A stretch of DNA of 8,557 bases, taken from positions 1 to 8,557 of the forward strand of contig USLW01000069.1 of assembly GCA_900555605.1 (NCBI GenBank). The letters are read 5' to 3'. The stretch is from an uncultured Clostridium sp. GTDB taxonomy: Bacteria; Bacillota; Clostridia; UBA1212; UBA1255. Shown one piece after another: positions 1 to 7,028 of this stretch (position 1 is the stretch's first letter; each line of letters starts with the position of its first letter). A program made the translations under genes and the position numbers. The notes under the pieces were generated by a model that searched no databases, was not told where the DNA came from, and saw only the letters and a program-made list of their open reading frames with translations.

Positions 1-1
1 G

Positions 2-445
2 GAAGCGATTCCGGCTGTGAAGCAGGAAAATCGCGTGATCCGGGAAATCAGGCTGAAACGTCAGCGCAGAAAAATAAAGGGCTGGCTGCTTGTGAAAGTA
101 AGTCTGATTTTTGCATTAGGGCTTTTAGTTGTTTTTCGATATGCTTCTATCACGGAGCTGGGATATAAGGCCAGCAGGGCGAATCAGACCTATACCCGGC
201 TGCAGAACGAAAATCAGCGCCTGGAGGCGGATATTGCCGGCAAAATGAATATTGCGGAGGTGGCGCGACTTGCCGTGGAGAGACTCGGTATGCAGAAGCC
301 GCAGGATTATCAGATTGTACACATCGATCTTTCTCCCGTTGACCAAACAGAAGCTTATCGTGTAGAATATACAAAGGATCGTCATGATTCTCCGTGGTAC
401 GATCGGGTGATCCGGGATGTGAGATCCTTTTTAGGGCTTGTGTGA
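2..445 (+). CDS. ftsL: FtsL-like cell division protein (left end probably cut by window)
   Basis: Small bitopic membrane protein of the FtsL/DivIC (septum formation initiator-like) type, which scaffolds the septal synthase made of FtsW and a class B PBP. Residues counted from the GTG at 17: a basic cytoplasmic N-terminus (about 1-21, rich in R and K), one membrane segment (about 22-40), then a coiled-coil-like stretch (about 50-75). The segment at 80-101, containing RLGMQKPQDYQIV, is a recognisable Firmicute FtsL signature. The charged C-terminal tail ends in FLGLV. The frame is open to position 2 and no well-spaced Shine-Dalgarno precedes GTG 17, so the true start is probably upstream of the window. 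GTG 17 (142 aa) is the only in-frame start visible. Its position just before a PASTA-PBP gene supports the call, because primary sequence in this family is weakly conserved. Confidence 0.8.
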   Translation, partial: EAIPAVKQENRVIREIRLKRQRRKIKGWLLVKVSLIFALGLLVVFRYASITELGYKASRANQTYTRLQNENQRLEADIAGKMNIAEVARLAVERLGMQKPQDYQIVHIDLSPVDQTEAYRVEYTKDRHDSPWYDRVIRDVRSFLGLV

Positions 446-450
446 TTTAT

Positions 451-480
451 TTTGCCGGACAAGGTATATTGTCCGGCAAA
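451..480. repeat. Perfect 12-bp inverted repeat (hairpin) between ftsL and the PBP gene
   Basis: TTTGCCGGACAA (451-462) is the exact reverse complement of TTGTCCGGCAAA (469-480), with a 6-nt loop GGTATA. It begins 5 nt after the ftsL stop. It is the strongest secondary-structure signal in the window. A simple intrinsic terminator is not convincing: no U-run follows the stem (next bases TGTAATATAA), and the T-then-A polarity of the stem ends is opposite to the usual A-stem-U pattern. It could partly terminate or attenuate transcription, protect or process the mRNA, or bind a protein. Confidence 0.75.
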
Positions 481-491
481 TGTAATATAAA
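464..491 (+). promoter_or_regulatory. Possible promoter upstream of the PBP gene (weak)
   Basis: GTATATT (464-470) and AATATAAA (484-491), 13 nt apart, loosely resemble sporulation sigma-E elements, which control spoVD in Bacillus subtilis. TATAAA at 486-491 could alternatively be a sigma-A -10 box, but no good -35 lies 16-18 nt upstream. The proposed -35 overlaps the hairpin loop and right arm. This is a match by eye in AT-rich DNA. The 129-bp gap, longer than the others in the cluster, is the main reason to consider a promoter here. Confidence 0.18.
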
Positions 492-564
492 TATCTATTG
501 AACAAGCTAAATGCAGCACTTTGTGCGTCCCATGCTATTTATGCCGCCACGAGAGCGGCGGATC

Positions 565-570
565 GGAGGT
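565..570 (+). promoter_or_regulatory. Shine-Dalgarno that sets the PBP start at GTG 575
   Basis: GGAGGT lies 4 nt before GTG 575. It favours this GTG over the in-frame TTG at 521, which has no ribosome binding site. The peptide that would be added (18 residues, cysteine-rich) does not resemble a PBP N-terminus. Confidence 0.75.
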
Positions 571-574
571 TCCT

Positions 575-2110
575 GTGATAGAACGGCTGAAACGGTTTTT
601 AGTGCTCCACAGTCCGAAACAGGATAACGCCGCACGCAAAAAAGCGGCGGTTGTTTTTGTTTTATTTATGGTGGTTTTTGCTGCTCTGATAGGAAGAGTC
701 GCATGGCTGCAGTTCGTCAGAGGGGAAGAGCTGCAAAAAAAAGCCTATAATCAGCAGAATTCGTGGCGGACGATTCCGGCTAAGCGTGGTACCATTACAG
801 ATAGAAACGGTACGGTCCTGGCAATCAGCGTCACTGCGAATCAAGTCAATGTCAATCAGCAGAATATTGTTGCGGAAGGAAAGAAAAGGGCTAAGACAGC
901 CATCAGTGCCGCAGAGAAGGAAAAGGCGGCATACATAGAAGCGGGAAACGATATGGCAGTTTCCTCTGTCGTGATTCCGACAGAGGCATCGGTCGTGCAA
1001 AGCTATCAGGAGGAGGTTGCCAAAGGCCTGTCAGCGCTTTTGGACTTAGAGTATGAAAGTGTTCTGGCAAAGGTACAAAGCAGCGGAAGATATAAAGAAA
1101 TCGTCAGGAAGATTGATATCGAGCTGGGGCAGAAGGTAAAGGACTGGATCAGTGCCGGCAGCATCAAGGGCGTATATGTAGATGAGGATGTAAAGCGGTA
1201 TTATCCCAATAACTCTTTGGCCTCCCATGTCCTTGGCTTTACCGGAAGGGATGATCAGGGACTTGTATGCGGGGTCGAGGTGGCCCTGGACAGTCTTCTG
1301 GCCGGCAGGGCGGGCCGTATCATCACAGAAGTAGATGCGGCGGGCAATACGCTTCCCTATGAAGAAATTCAGCGGCTGGACCCTGTGGATGGATATCATG
1401 CCGTACTGACCATTGATGCTACCATTCAATATATGGTAGAGGAGGCGCTGCGGGAGGCAGCAAATAAATGGGGGGTCAAGCAGGGCGCGGCATGTCTTGT
1501 GCTGGATGCGAAAAATGCAGACATTCTGGCAATGGCTTCCTATCCGGATTTTAATCTGAATGATCCGTATGCTTGCCCGGAGGGAATGGATCCCCTAACA
1601 TGGGTGGGCAATACCAGCGAATCGGTACAGATCCTCAGCAGTACTGTATGGAGGAATAAGACGCTGACGGATACGTATGAGCCCGGTTCCACCTTTAAGA
1701 CCATTACATCGGCAATGGGCTTGGAGGAAGGCTTGATTACTGCGAACACAATGGTTACGGATGCGCCACTGTCACGGGCGGGCTGGACGATCCGCTGCTG
1801 GCGGAAGAGCAATATCCATGGCTCTGAAACATTTGCGGCTGCAGTGCGCAACTCCTGCAATCCCGTATTTGCAAATCTTTCCCTGAAGCTTGGACTGGAT
1901 AAATTTTACCAATATGTGGAGGCCTTTGGCTTCCGTACCAAAACCGGCATCCTTTTATCCGGCGAGGCGACCAGCATTTTTCATACGGCGCCCACGGAAA
2001 TCGATATGGCGGTGGCTTCGGTCAGCGGTTCCAGATTACGCCGATTCAGCTTGCGACTGCATACTGCGCCATTGCCAACGGCGGCACGCTGTATACGCCG
2101 CGCATTGTAA
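575..2110 (+). CDS. spoVD: N-terminal part of the PBP: anchor, pedestal and first part of transpeptidase domain
   Basis: Open frame of 511 codons from GTG 575, ending at TAA 2108-2110. Membrane anchor about residues 23-47, following a basic cytoplasmic tail. The dimerisation-domain signature RGTITDRNG spans 71-79 and is typical of class B PBPs. The transpeptidase domain begins around 275. Catalytic Ser372 and Lys375 form STFK, preceded by YEPG, and the SxN motif is SCN at 427-429. Native sequence ends at about residue 481-482 (2015-2020). The last ~30 codons are out-of-frame translation rich in Arg and Leu and carry no family similarity. As written, the product would lack the KTG motif and PASTA domains and should not be a working transpeptidase, although it could still insert in the membrane. 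Confidence 0.85.
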   Translation: MIERLKRFLVLHSPKQDNAARKKAAVVFVLFMVVFAALIGRVAWLQFVRGEELQKKAYNQQNSWRTIPAKRGTITDRNGTVLAISVTANQVNVNQQNIVAEGKKRAKTAISAAEKEKAAYIEAGNDMAVSSVVIPTEASVVQSYQEEVAKGLSALLDLEYESVLAKVQSSGRYKEIVRKIDIELGQKVKDWISAGSIKGVYVDEDVKRYYPNNSLASHVLGFTGRDDQGLVCGVEVALDSLLAGRAGRIITEVDAAGNTLPYEEIQRLDPVDGYHAVLTIDATIQYMVEEALREAANKWGVKQGAACLVLDAKNADILAMASYPDFNLNDPYACPEGMDPLTWVGNTSESVQILSSTVWRNKTLTDTYEPGSTFKTITSAMGLEEGLITANTMVTDAPLSRAGWTIRCWRKSNIHGSETFAAAVRNSCNPVFANLSLKLGLDKFYQYVEAFGFRTKTGILLSGEATSIFHTAPTEIDMAVASVSGSRLRRFSLRLHTAPLPTAARCIRRAL

Positions 2111-2118
2111 AAGAATTA

Positions 2119-2925
2119 GTGGACAACGACGGTGTCGTGATAAGACGGTATGATTCCCAGACCGTGCGTCAGGTGATTTCAAAAGAAACCTCTAAAGAAC
2201 TGATGGATATTCTGGAGTCCGTTGTTTCTATCGGAACAGGGAGCAATGCTTATGTTTCCGGCTATCGGGTGGCGGGAAAAACCGGAACCTCTGAAACGCA
2301 GACAACAAAGGTTGACGGCCGTTATATCGCTTCTTTCTGCGGCGTTGCGCCTGCTGATGATCCGGAAATCGTTGTTTTGTTTATCTTAGATCATCCTACT
2401 GTGGGAAATGCCTCGGGCGGAACGCAGGCCGCCCCTTCAGCAGGAGCCCTGATTGAAAAAATTCTGAGCTATATGAATGTTGAGCGGAGATATACAGATA
2501 AAGATCGGGAAAATATGATGGAGAAATATTATGTACCGGATGTGACGGGGCTGACGCTGGAAGAGGCGATCAGTGCGTTGAAGGCCAAAGGATTTAGCTA
2601 TACGCTGCCGGATGCCGGAGACGCAGATCTGTCGCAGGTCACCGTTGCGGAACAGATGCCCCGCTATAATACCCTGATTACCGCAAACTCCAATGTTGTC
2701 CTATACACGAAAACTGATACGGAAAAGAAAAAGGTAAGGGTCCCGGATCTGCTCGGTTACACCCTCGAAGAGGCATATCAGACGCTGACAGACATGGGAT
2801 TGAATATGCAGGCGAATAATATCGGAACTGTGGTATCTCAAAACATTCCAAAGGGTACGGCAGTGGATATGGGATCTGTTATCATACTTGAATTGGTCAA
2901 TCGGGATGTCGAGTCCATGGGCTGA
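2119..2925 (+). CDS. spoVD: C-terminal part of the PBP: KTG motif and two PASTA domains
   Basis: Continuation of the PBP in the -1 frame. Homologous sequence actually begins at 2017, upstream of the first in-frame GTG (2119). It holds the third active-site motif KTGT (2278-2289) within GYRVAGKTGTSET. Two PASTA repeats follow: one at about 2527-2718 (from YYVPDVTGLTLEEA) and one at about 2734-2900 (from VRVPDLLGYTLEEA). PASTA domains in this family bind or position the protein on peptidoglycan. GTG 2119 has no convincing Shine-Dalgarno (upstream is TAAAAGAATTA) and the piece lacks any signal or anchor, so separate translation into a useful protein is unlikely. The stop lies 25 bp before murE. 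Confidence 0.82.
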   Translation: MDNDGVVIRRYDSQTVRQVISKETSKELMDILESVVSIGTGSNAYVSGYRVAGKTGTSETQTTKVDGRYIASFCGVAPADDPEIVVLFILDHPTVGNASGGTQAAPSAGALIEKILSYMNVERRYTDKDRENMMEKYYVPDVTGLTLEEAISALKAKGFSYTLPDAGDADLSQVTVAEQMPRYNTLITANSNVVLYTKTDTEKKKVRVPDLLGYTLEEAYQTLTDMGLNMQANNIGTVVSQNIPKGTAVDMGSVIILELVNRDVESMG

Positions 2926-2950
2926 GCGCATAGAAAGGAATGGTTATGAT

Positions 2951-4495
2951 ATGAAATTGGATGCATTGCTTGCCGGACTGGATCCGGTTCACCTGATGGG
3001 ATCGCCGGAGACGGAAATTTCGGAAATTTCCATTGACAATCGCCGATGTCCGGCAGGCAGCCTGTTTGTATGTATCAAGGGATATGCCGCGGACGGACAT
3101 CAATACGCGATCTCTGCGGTGGAAAACGGCGCTGCCGCAATTTTGGCGCAGGATGCGCAGGCTCTGATCCAATCAGAGGATGCCCTTCGCACCGGCGCCG
3201 TGCTGACGGACCAGGGGCTTACCGTCGGCGGAAAAACTGTACCTGTGGCAATTACAGATCATACGCGGTTCGGATTATCTTTTGTATCCGATGCTTTATA
3301 CGGCCATCCTTCGGGAGAATTGCGGCTGATCGGCGTTACCGGTACGAAGGGAAAAACGTCCACCACCTATATGCTGCGCGCCATATACCAAGCGGCCGGA
3401 CAAAAGACGGGATTGATCGGAACCATCTGCAATATGATCGGAGACCGGGAGCTTCCGACGGAGCGCACCACTCCTGAGGCAAACATTTTGCAGGCTTTAC
3501 TGCATACAATGACAGAGGAACAGATCCGAACTTGTATGATGGAGGTTTCTTCTCAGGGATTGCATTTGGACAGAGTTTCGCATTGTACATACAGCACGGC
3601 TGTTTTTACCAATCTGACGCCGGATCATATCGGAGCAACGGAGCATGCGGATATGGACGATTATGCGCATGCAAAAGCAAAGCTGTTCACTATGTGCCGC
3701 CGGGCCTTAATTAACGGGGACAGTCCCTATGCCGGAATGATGATCCAAACGGCGCGGGAAAACGGCGCGGAGGTTTATACATACGGTCTTGAAGAAGACC
3801 GTGATTTCCGTGCAGAGCACATTGAAACGGAACACGACCATGTGGCGTATGACGTGCGGATCCCCTGCGGCGGATCTTTTGAAACGATACATGTTTACGT
3901 GCCCTGTCCCGGCAGATTTTCTGTATACAATTCACTGGCGGCGCTGGCCTGCGCTTATTTGGAGGGAATTCCGCTGGCCTGCGCAATTGACGGCCTGCGT
4001 CATGTGTTTGTAAAGGGAAAAGCGGAAAATGTACCGACGGAACGGGATTTTTCCGTATTAATTGATTATGCGCATAATCCGGACAGCTTTATCAATATTC
4101 TTACGACGGTAAAAGAGTATGCAAAACGTACGGTTTTTCTGTTTGGCTGCGGCGGAGACAGGAACCGGCCGCGGGCGCTGATGGGAAAGACTGCAGGCGA
4201 ATACGCGGATCTGACGATTATCACCTCGGATAATCCGCGCTCGGAAGACCCGGAGGCGATTATCCGGGATATTGAGGAAGGAATCCGCCCTACGGGTGCG
4301 CCTTATCTTTGTATTACGGACAGGAAAGAGGCGATTGCCTATGCGCTTCGTCATGCACAGCCCGGAGACGTAATTATTTTAGCAGGGAAGGGGCATGAAA
4401 CAGAGCAGATTTTGAAAGATCGGACGATTCACTTTGACGAACGCGAAGTGGTCCGGGAAATTCTGCAGCAGATGCGTGCGGAGGAGCAGAAATAA
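2951..4495 (+). CDS. murE: UDP-MurNAc-tripeptide synthetase (meso-DAP-adding type)
   Basis: Cytoplasmic Mur ligase, 514 aa, the usual length. It uses ATP to join the third stem residue to UDP-MurNAc-L-Ala-D-Glu. N-terminal UDP-binding domain with DNRRCPAGSLFVCIKGYAADG (about 29-49); P-loop GTKGKTS (131-137, Lys135); TTPE (173-176); MEVSSQ (197-202); the likely carbamylated Lys242 in AKAKLF; DYAHN (372-376); GKGHE (479-483). The specificity motif DNPR (427-430, followed by SEDP) is the meso-DAP form, so the third residue is inferred to be meso-diaminopimelate rather than lysine. ATG 2951 is chosen because AAAGGAA (2934-2940) lies 10 nt upstream. The frame runs back to 2888 but that would overlap the PBP end and add no family sequence. 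One variation: the usual G-R after the central domain reads GK (356-357). Confidence 0.96.
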   Translation: MKLDALLAGLDPVHLMGSPETEISEISIDNRRCPAGSLFVCIKGYAADGHQYAISAVENGAAAILAQDAQALIQSEDALRTGAVLTDQGLTVGGKTVPVAITDHTRFGLSFVSDALYGHPSGELRLIGVTGTKGKTSTTYMLRAIYQAAGQKTGLIGTICNMIGDRELPTERTTPEANILQALLHTMTEEQIRTCMMEVSSQGLHLDRVSHCTYSTAVFTNLTPDHIGATEHADMDDYAHAKAKLFTMCRRALINGDSPYAGMMIQTARENGAEVYTYGLEEDRDFRAEHIETEHDHVAYDVRIPCGGSFETIHVYVPCPGRFSVYNSLAALACAYLEGIPLACAIDGLRHVFVKGKAENVPTERDFSVLIDYAHNPDSFINILTTVKEYAKRTVFLFGCGGDRNRPRALMGKTAGEYADLTIITSDNPRSEDPEAIIRDIEEGIRPTGAPYLCITDRKEAIAYALRHAQPGDVIILAGKGHETEQILKDRTIHFDEREVVREILQQMRAEEQK

Positions 4496-4544
4496 GGCAG
4501 TGCGCGGCATAGGGGATCTGCGGATACGGCGATTGAAAAAGGAC

Positions 4545-4550
4545 GGAGAG
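4545..4550 (+). promoter_or_regulatory. Shine-Dalgarno that sets the murF start at ATG 4557
   Basis: GGAGAG lies 6 nt before ATG 4557. The frame is open back to 4434, inside murE, but that extension is arginine-rich shadow sequence with no Mur ligase similarity. The 61-bp murE-murF gap shows no other clear signal. Confidence 0.7.
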
Positions 4551-4556
4551 TGTTAT

Positions 4557-5984
4557 ATGAAATACCATACGGCGGGAGAGCTTGCGGAGATTGTCCGCGG
4601 AACATGCAGCGGAAACGAGAAGATCGAAATCCGATCTGTTTCGACGGATTCCAGAAATATCGGAAAGGATGCGCTGTTTATAGCCCTGCAGGGAGCGCGC
4701 TTCGATGGCCATGATTTTCTTCAGAGTGCATATGAGCACGGTGCAAAGGCGGCTTTGATCCATCGGGAGACGGCTGTTCCGGACGGTATGACGGTAATCC
4801 GCACTGCGGATACGCTGCTTGCGTTAGGTGACCTTGCGCGGGACTCTGCTGATCTGCCGGGGCGGCTGCTGAAGGTTGCGATTACCGGCAGTGTGGGAAA
4901 GACCTCTACAAAGGACATGACCGCTCGGGTGCTGTCGGCGCGGTATCGGACTATGAAAACCCCCCTTAATTATAATAATGAGATTGGGCTTCCGATGACG
5001 TGCCTGCAGATTACAGATCAGGAGGCGCTTGTAGCTGAAATGGGGATGCGCGGCCTCGGACAGATTGCATATTTAACAAAGATTGTCTGCCCGGATATCG
5101 GAATGATTACCAATATCGGAATTTCTCATATTGAATTACTGGGAAGCCGGGAGAATATTCTGCGTGCGAAATTAGAAATCTGTCTTGGCATACGCAGAGA
5201 AGGGACGCTGCTTTTGAACGGCGACGATCCGTTTTTGGCCGACGAGCCCCGGATCAGGGCGCTCTTAGCAGAATACGGCAGGACTGATCTTCGAATTATC
5301 TATTACGGGACATCCGCATGCTGCGACGTGCGCGCAGAAAATATTGAAAATTTGGATAAAGGCATACGGTTTGACATAAACTATAATGGCGTACAGGTTC
5401 CGTTTACGCTGCAGCTAATGGGAAGACACCATGTATATAATGCTGCCGCCGCGGCTGCCGCTGGAATTTGCTGCGGAATTCCCTTAAAGAAAGCGGCCGG
5501 CGCACTGGAGGATTACGGAAGCGATGTGTCCAGGCAGCAATGTATCTCCCTTGCAGGACTTATGCTGATAGACGATACGTACAACGCAGGACCGGAATCA
5601 ATGAAAGCGGCGCTTTCTGTGCTGGGGGAAATGAAGGCGGATGTGCGGGTTGCCGTTTTAGGCGACATGCTTGAGTTGGGCGAGCTGGCGGAACAGGCCC
5701 ATTATGATGTCGGCGCATATGCGGCGGAAACAGGCGTTGACCTGCTGGTTCCTGTGGGTGTGCTTGCTCGCGGCTATCAAAAGGGGTATACTGAATCGAA
5801 CGAAGCAACCGTTACGGATTATATACTTTCTGCGGAGAATGCTGAATCCGCAGTGGATATTGTAATTTCCGCACTGCGCGATATCACGGCGCGGCACAGC
5901 GCCGCGGTACTGGTCAAAGGATCCCATGCCATGCGGATGGATCTGATTGCGAAAGCCATCGCACGGGAGTTTGCTAAATCTTAG
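4557..5984 (+). CDS. murF: UDP-MurNAc-tripeptide--D-alanyl-D-alanine ligase
   Basis: Cytoplasmic Mur ligase, 475 aa, full length for the family. It adds D-Ala-D-Ala to UDP-MurNAc-tripeptide, completing the pentapeptide that MraY then uses. Seen in order: N-terminal substrate domain with STDSRNIGKDALFIAL (29-44) and GARFDGHDF (46-54); P-loop GSVGKTS (111-117, Lys115); NYNNEIGLP (138-146), a MurF hallmark; EMGMRGLGQI (161-170); TNIGISHIELLGS (185-197); LMGRHHVYN (287-295); DDTYNAGPESM (339-349); C-terminal VKGSHAMRM (453-461). The NYNNE and NAGPESM motifs separate it from MurE and MurD. The N-terminal domain resembles that of MurE, as expected for these paralogues. TAG ends the gene 39 bp before mraY. 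Nothing looks damaged. Confidence 0.96.
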   Translation: MKYHTAGELAEIVRGTCSGNEKIEIRSVSTDSRNIGKDALFIALQGARFDGHDFLQSAYEHGAKAALIHRETAVPDGMTVIRTADTLLALGDLARDSADLPGRLLKVAITGSVGKTSTKDMTARVLSARYRTMKTPLNYNNEIGLPMTCLQITDQEALVAEMGMRGLGQIAYLTKIVCPDIGMITNIGISHIELLGSRENILRAKLEICLGIRREGTLLLNGDDPFLADEPRIRALLAEYGRTDLRIIYYGTSACCDVRAENIENLDKGIRFDINYNGVQVPFTLQLMGRHHVYNAAAAAAAGICCGIPLKKAAGALEDYGSDVSRQQCISLAGLMLIDDTYNAGPESMKAALSVLGEMKADVRVAVLGDMLELGELAEQAHYDVGAYAAETGVDLLVPVGVLARGYQKGYTESNEATVTDYILSAENAESAVDIVISALRDITARHSAAVLVKGSHAMRMDLIAKAIAREFAKS

Positions 5985-6004
5985 CGATTCAAGTCGCTGT
6001 TTCC

Positions 6005-6011
6005 AAAGGAG
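6005..6011 (+). promoter_or_regulatory. Widely spaced ribosome binding site of mraY
   Basis: AAAGGAG lies 12 nt before ATG 6024, wider than the 5-9 nt optimum. No ATG, GTG or TTG in frame lies closer, and the protein begins well at ATG 6024, so the start stands. Initiation may be somewhat weak or helped by coupling to murF translation. Confidence 0.55.
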
Positions 6012-6023
6012 CGTATTACTGAC

Positions 6024-7007
6024 ATGACCACCATTACGATCGTTTTTCTTGTGACCTTTGCTCTTGCGGTTCTTTTTGGACCTCTATACATACCCTTGCT
6101 CAGAAAGCTGAAATTCGGGCAGACTGTCCGGTACAACGGACCGCAGAGTCATCTGAAAAAACAAGGGACGCCGACGATCGGGGGATTGATTTTTTTAACA
6201 CCCCTGGTTCCTGTCTGCCTGTTTCTGTATTACAAAGGGGAGGCGGACCGCAATATCATTCCGCTGCTGCTTGTAACAGTCGGATTCGGCTTTGTGGGTT
6301 TTCTGGATGATTTTATTAAGATCGTCAAGAAACGGAAGGACGGATTGTATTGGTATCAGAAGATTACGCTGCTGTTTATTGTCTCTCTGGCATTTGTGTT
6401 CTACATCTCTGAAAACAGCGGACTCGGGCAAATGCTGTCTTTCAAGTTTTTCGGCGTGTCTGCGGAAATCAATATCAGTTGGCTTTTTATTCCCTTCTGT
6501 ATTCTGATTCTCCTTGCTTCCACCAATGCGGTAAACCTGTCGGACGGACTTGACGGACTGTGCTGCGGCGCCTCGTTTATTGTTTTTGTTTTCTTTACGG
6601 TAGTTACAATGATCATACCGGAATACCGCAATCCTACTGTTTCTTTATTTGCCGTTTCGCTGGCCGGCGGATTGCTGGGTTTTCTGCTGTTTAACTATCA
6701 TCCGGCCCGTGTTTTTATGGGAGATACCGGTTCTTTGGCCTTGGGAGGCGCAATGGGGGCCTGCGCGATTTTAATGCGGCAGCCGCTGATTTTGCTGCTG
6801 GCTGGTCTGCTGTTTGTCATAGAGGCAATGTCTGTGATTCTGCAGGTGGTCTTTTTTAAAGTCACAAAAGGAAAGCGCTTGTTTCGGATGGCGCCGATTC
6901 ATCATCATTTTGAGCTGTGCGGATGGGCAGAGACAAAGGTTGTATATGCATTTTGGATTTTTACGCTGCTGTGCTGCATTGCCGCATATTACTGCCTGGC
7001 ACTTTAA
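6024..7007 (+). CDS. mraY: Phospho-N-acetylmuramoyl-pentapeptide transferase (MraY)
   Basis: Integral membrane enzyme, 327 aa, that transfers phospho-MurNAc-pentapeptide from UDP to undecaprenyl phosphate, making lipid I on the inner face of the membrane. The protein is strongly hydrophobic with about ten membrane segments, starting at residues 3-20. Family motifs are all present: GTPTIGG (48-54), the magnesium/active-site pair Asp95-Asp96 in DDFIKIVKKRKDGL, NAVNLSDGLDGL (168-179), FMGDTGSLALGG (231-242), and the HHH triad in MAPIHHHFE (289-297) near the C-terminus. It follows murF by 39 bp and precedes ftsW by 21 bp. In many Firmicutes murD sits immediately after mraY; here it does not. Confidence 0.97.
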   Translation: MTTITIVFLVTFALAVLFGPLYIPLLRKLKFGQTVRYNGPQSHLKKQGTPTIGGLIFLTPLVPVCLFLYYKGEADRNIIPLLLVTVGFGFVGFLDDFIKIVKKRKDGLYWYQKITLLFIVSLAFVFYISENSGLGQMLSFKFFGVSAEINISWLFIPFCILILLASTNAVNLSDGLDGLCCGASFIVFVFFTVVTMIIPEYRNPTVSLFAVSLAGGLLGFLLFNYHPARVFMGDTGSLALGGAMGACAILMRQPLILLLAGLLFVIEAMSVILQVVFFKVTKGKRLFRMAPIHHHFELCGWAETKVVYAFWIFTLLCCIAAYYCLAL

Positions 7008-7015
7008 GCTGAAAC

Positions 7016-7020
7016 GGAGG
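7016..7020 (+). promoter_or_regulatory. Shine-Dalgarno for the GTG start of ftsW/spoVE
   Basis: GGAGG lies 8 nt before GTG 7029. The ATG at 7022 is closer but in another frame. GTG 7029 is therefore the start, giving MKLKIRGSQPDFWLLL, a normal SEDS N-terminus. Confidence 0.7.
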
Positions 7021-7028
7021 AATGCTTA

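Larger units (their letters stand above)
575..2925 (+). pseudogene. spoVD: Class B PBP with PASTA domains (SpoVD/FtsI type), interrupted by a frameshift
   Basis: The whole gene, if read through the break, would encode about 783-784 residues: one N-terminal membrane anchor, a PBP dimerisation/pedestal domain, a transpeptidase domain and two PASTA domains. It would crosslink peptidoglycan outside the membrane as partner of the SEDS polymerase encoded downstream. All three transpeptidase motifs exist (STFK, SCN, KTG), but KTG is in a different frame from the other two. Frame 575 runs cleanly to about 2017; frame 2017 (FGQRFQITPIQLA) then continues the family sequence without a gap. Restoring the frame needs 1 or 4 bases. 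Relatives normally have S-F-G here, so loss of 4 bases (for example one TTCG of a TTCGTTCG) fits best. Name: a single PASTA domain is usual for B. subtilis SpoVD and two for PbpB, so septal FtsI and sporulation SpoVD cannot be separated here. No slippery heptamer supports programmed frameshifting. Confidence 0.85.

Noticed and set aside
521..574. Upstream TTG start at 521 for the PBP gene
   Set aside because: No ribosome binding site, and the 18 added residues are cysteine-rich and unlike PBP N-termini. GTG 575 has GGAGGT 4 nt upstream.
1046..1429. 127-codon open frame on the minus strand inside the PBP gene
   Set aside because: It lies opposite strongly conserved coding sequence, shows no recognisable motif and has no ribosome binding site I can see. 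Other antisense frames over murE, murF and mraY were dismissed for the same reason.
2010..2030. Programmed -1 ribosomal frameshifting as the reason for the split PBP
   Set aside because: The site GCTTCGGTC has no X-XXY-YYZ slippery heptamer or A/T run, and read-through would join the halves one residue short of the family pattern.
2888..2950. Earlier start for murE inside the PBP 3' end
   Set aside because: It would overlap the PBP stop and add shadow sequence. ATG 2951 has AAAGGAA upstream and begins a normal MurE.
4434..4556. Earlier start for murF within murE
   Set aside because: Arg-rich extension without family similarity; ATG 4557 has a well-placed GGAGAG.
5983..5998. Small inverted repeat AGCGA/TCGCT over the murF stop
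   Set aside because: Only a 5-bp stem with no U-run, expected by chance in a window this size.
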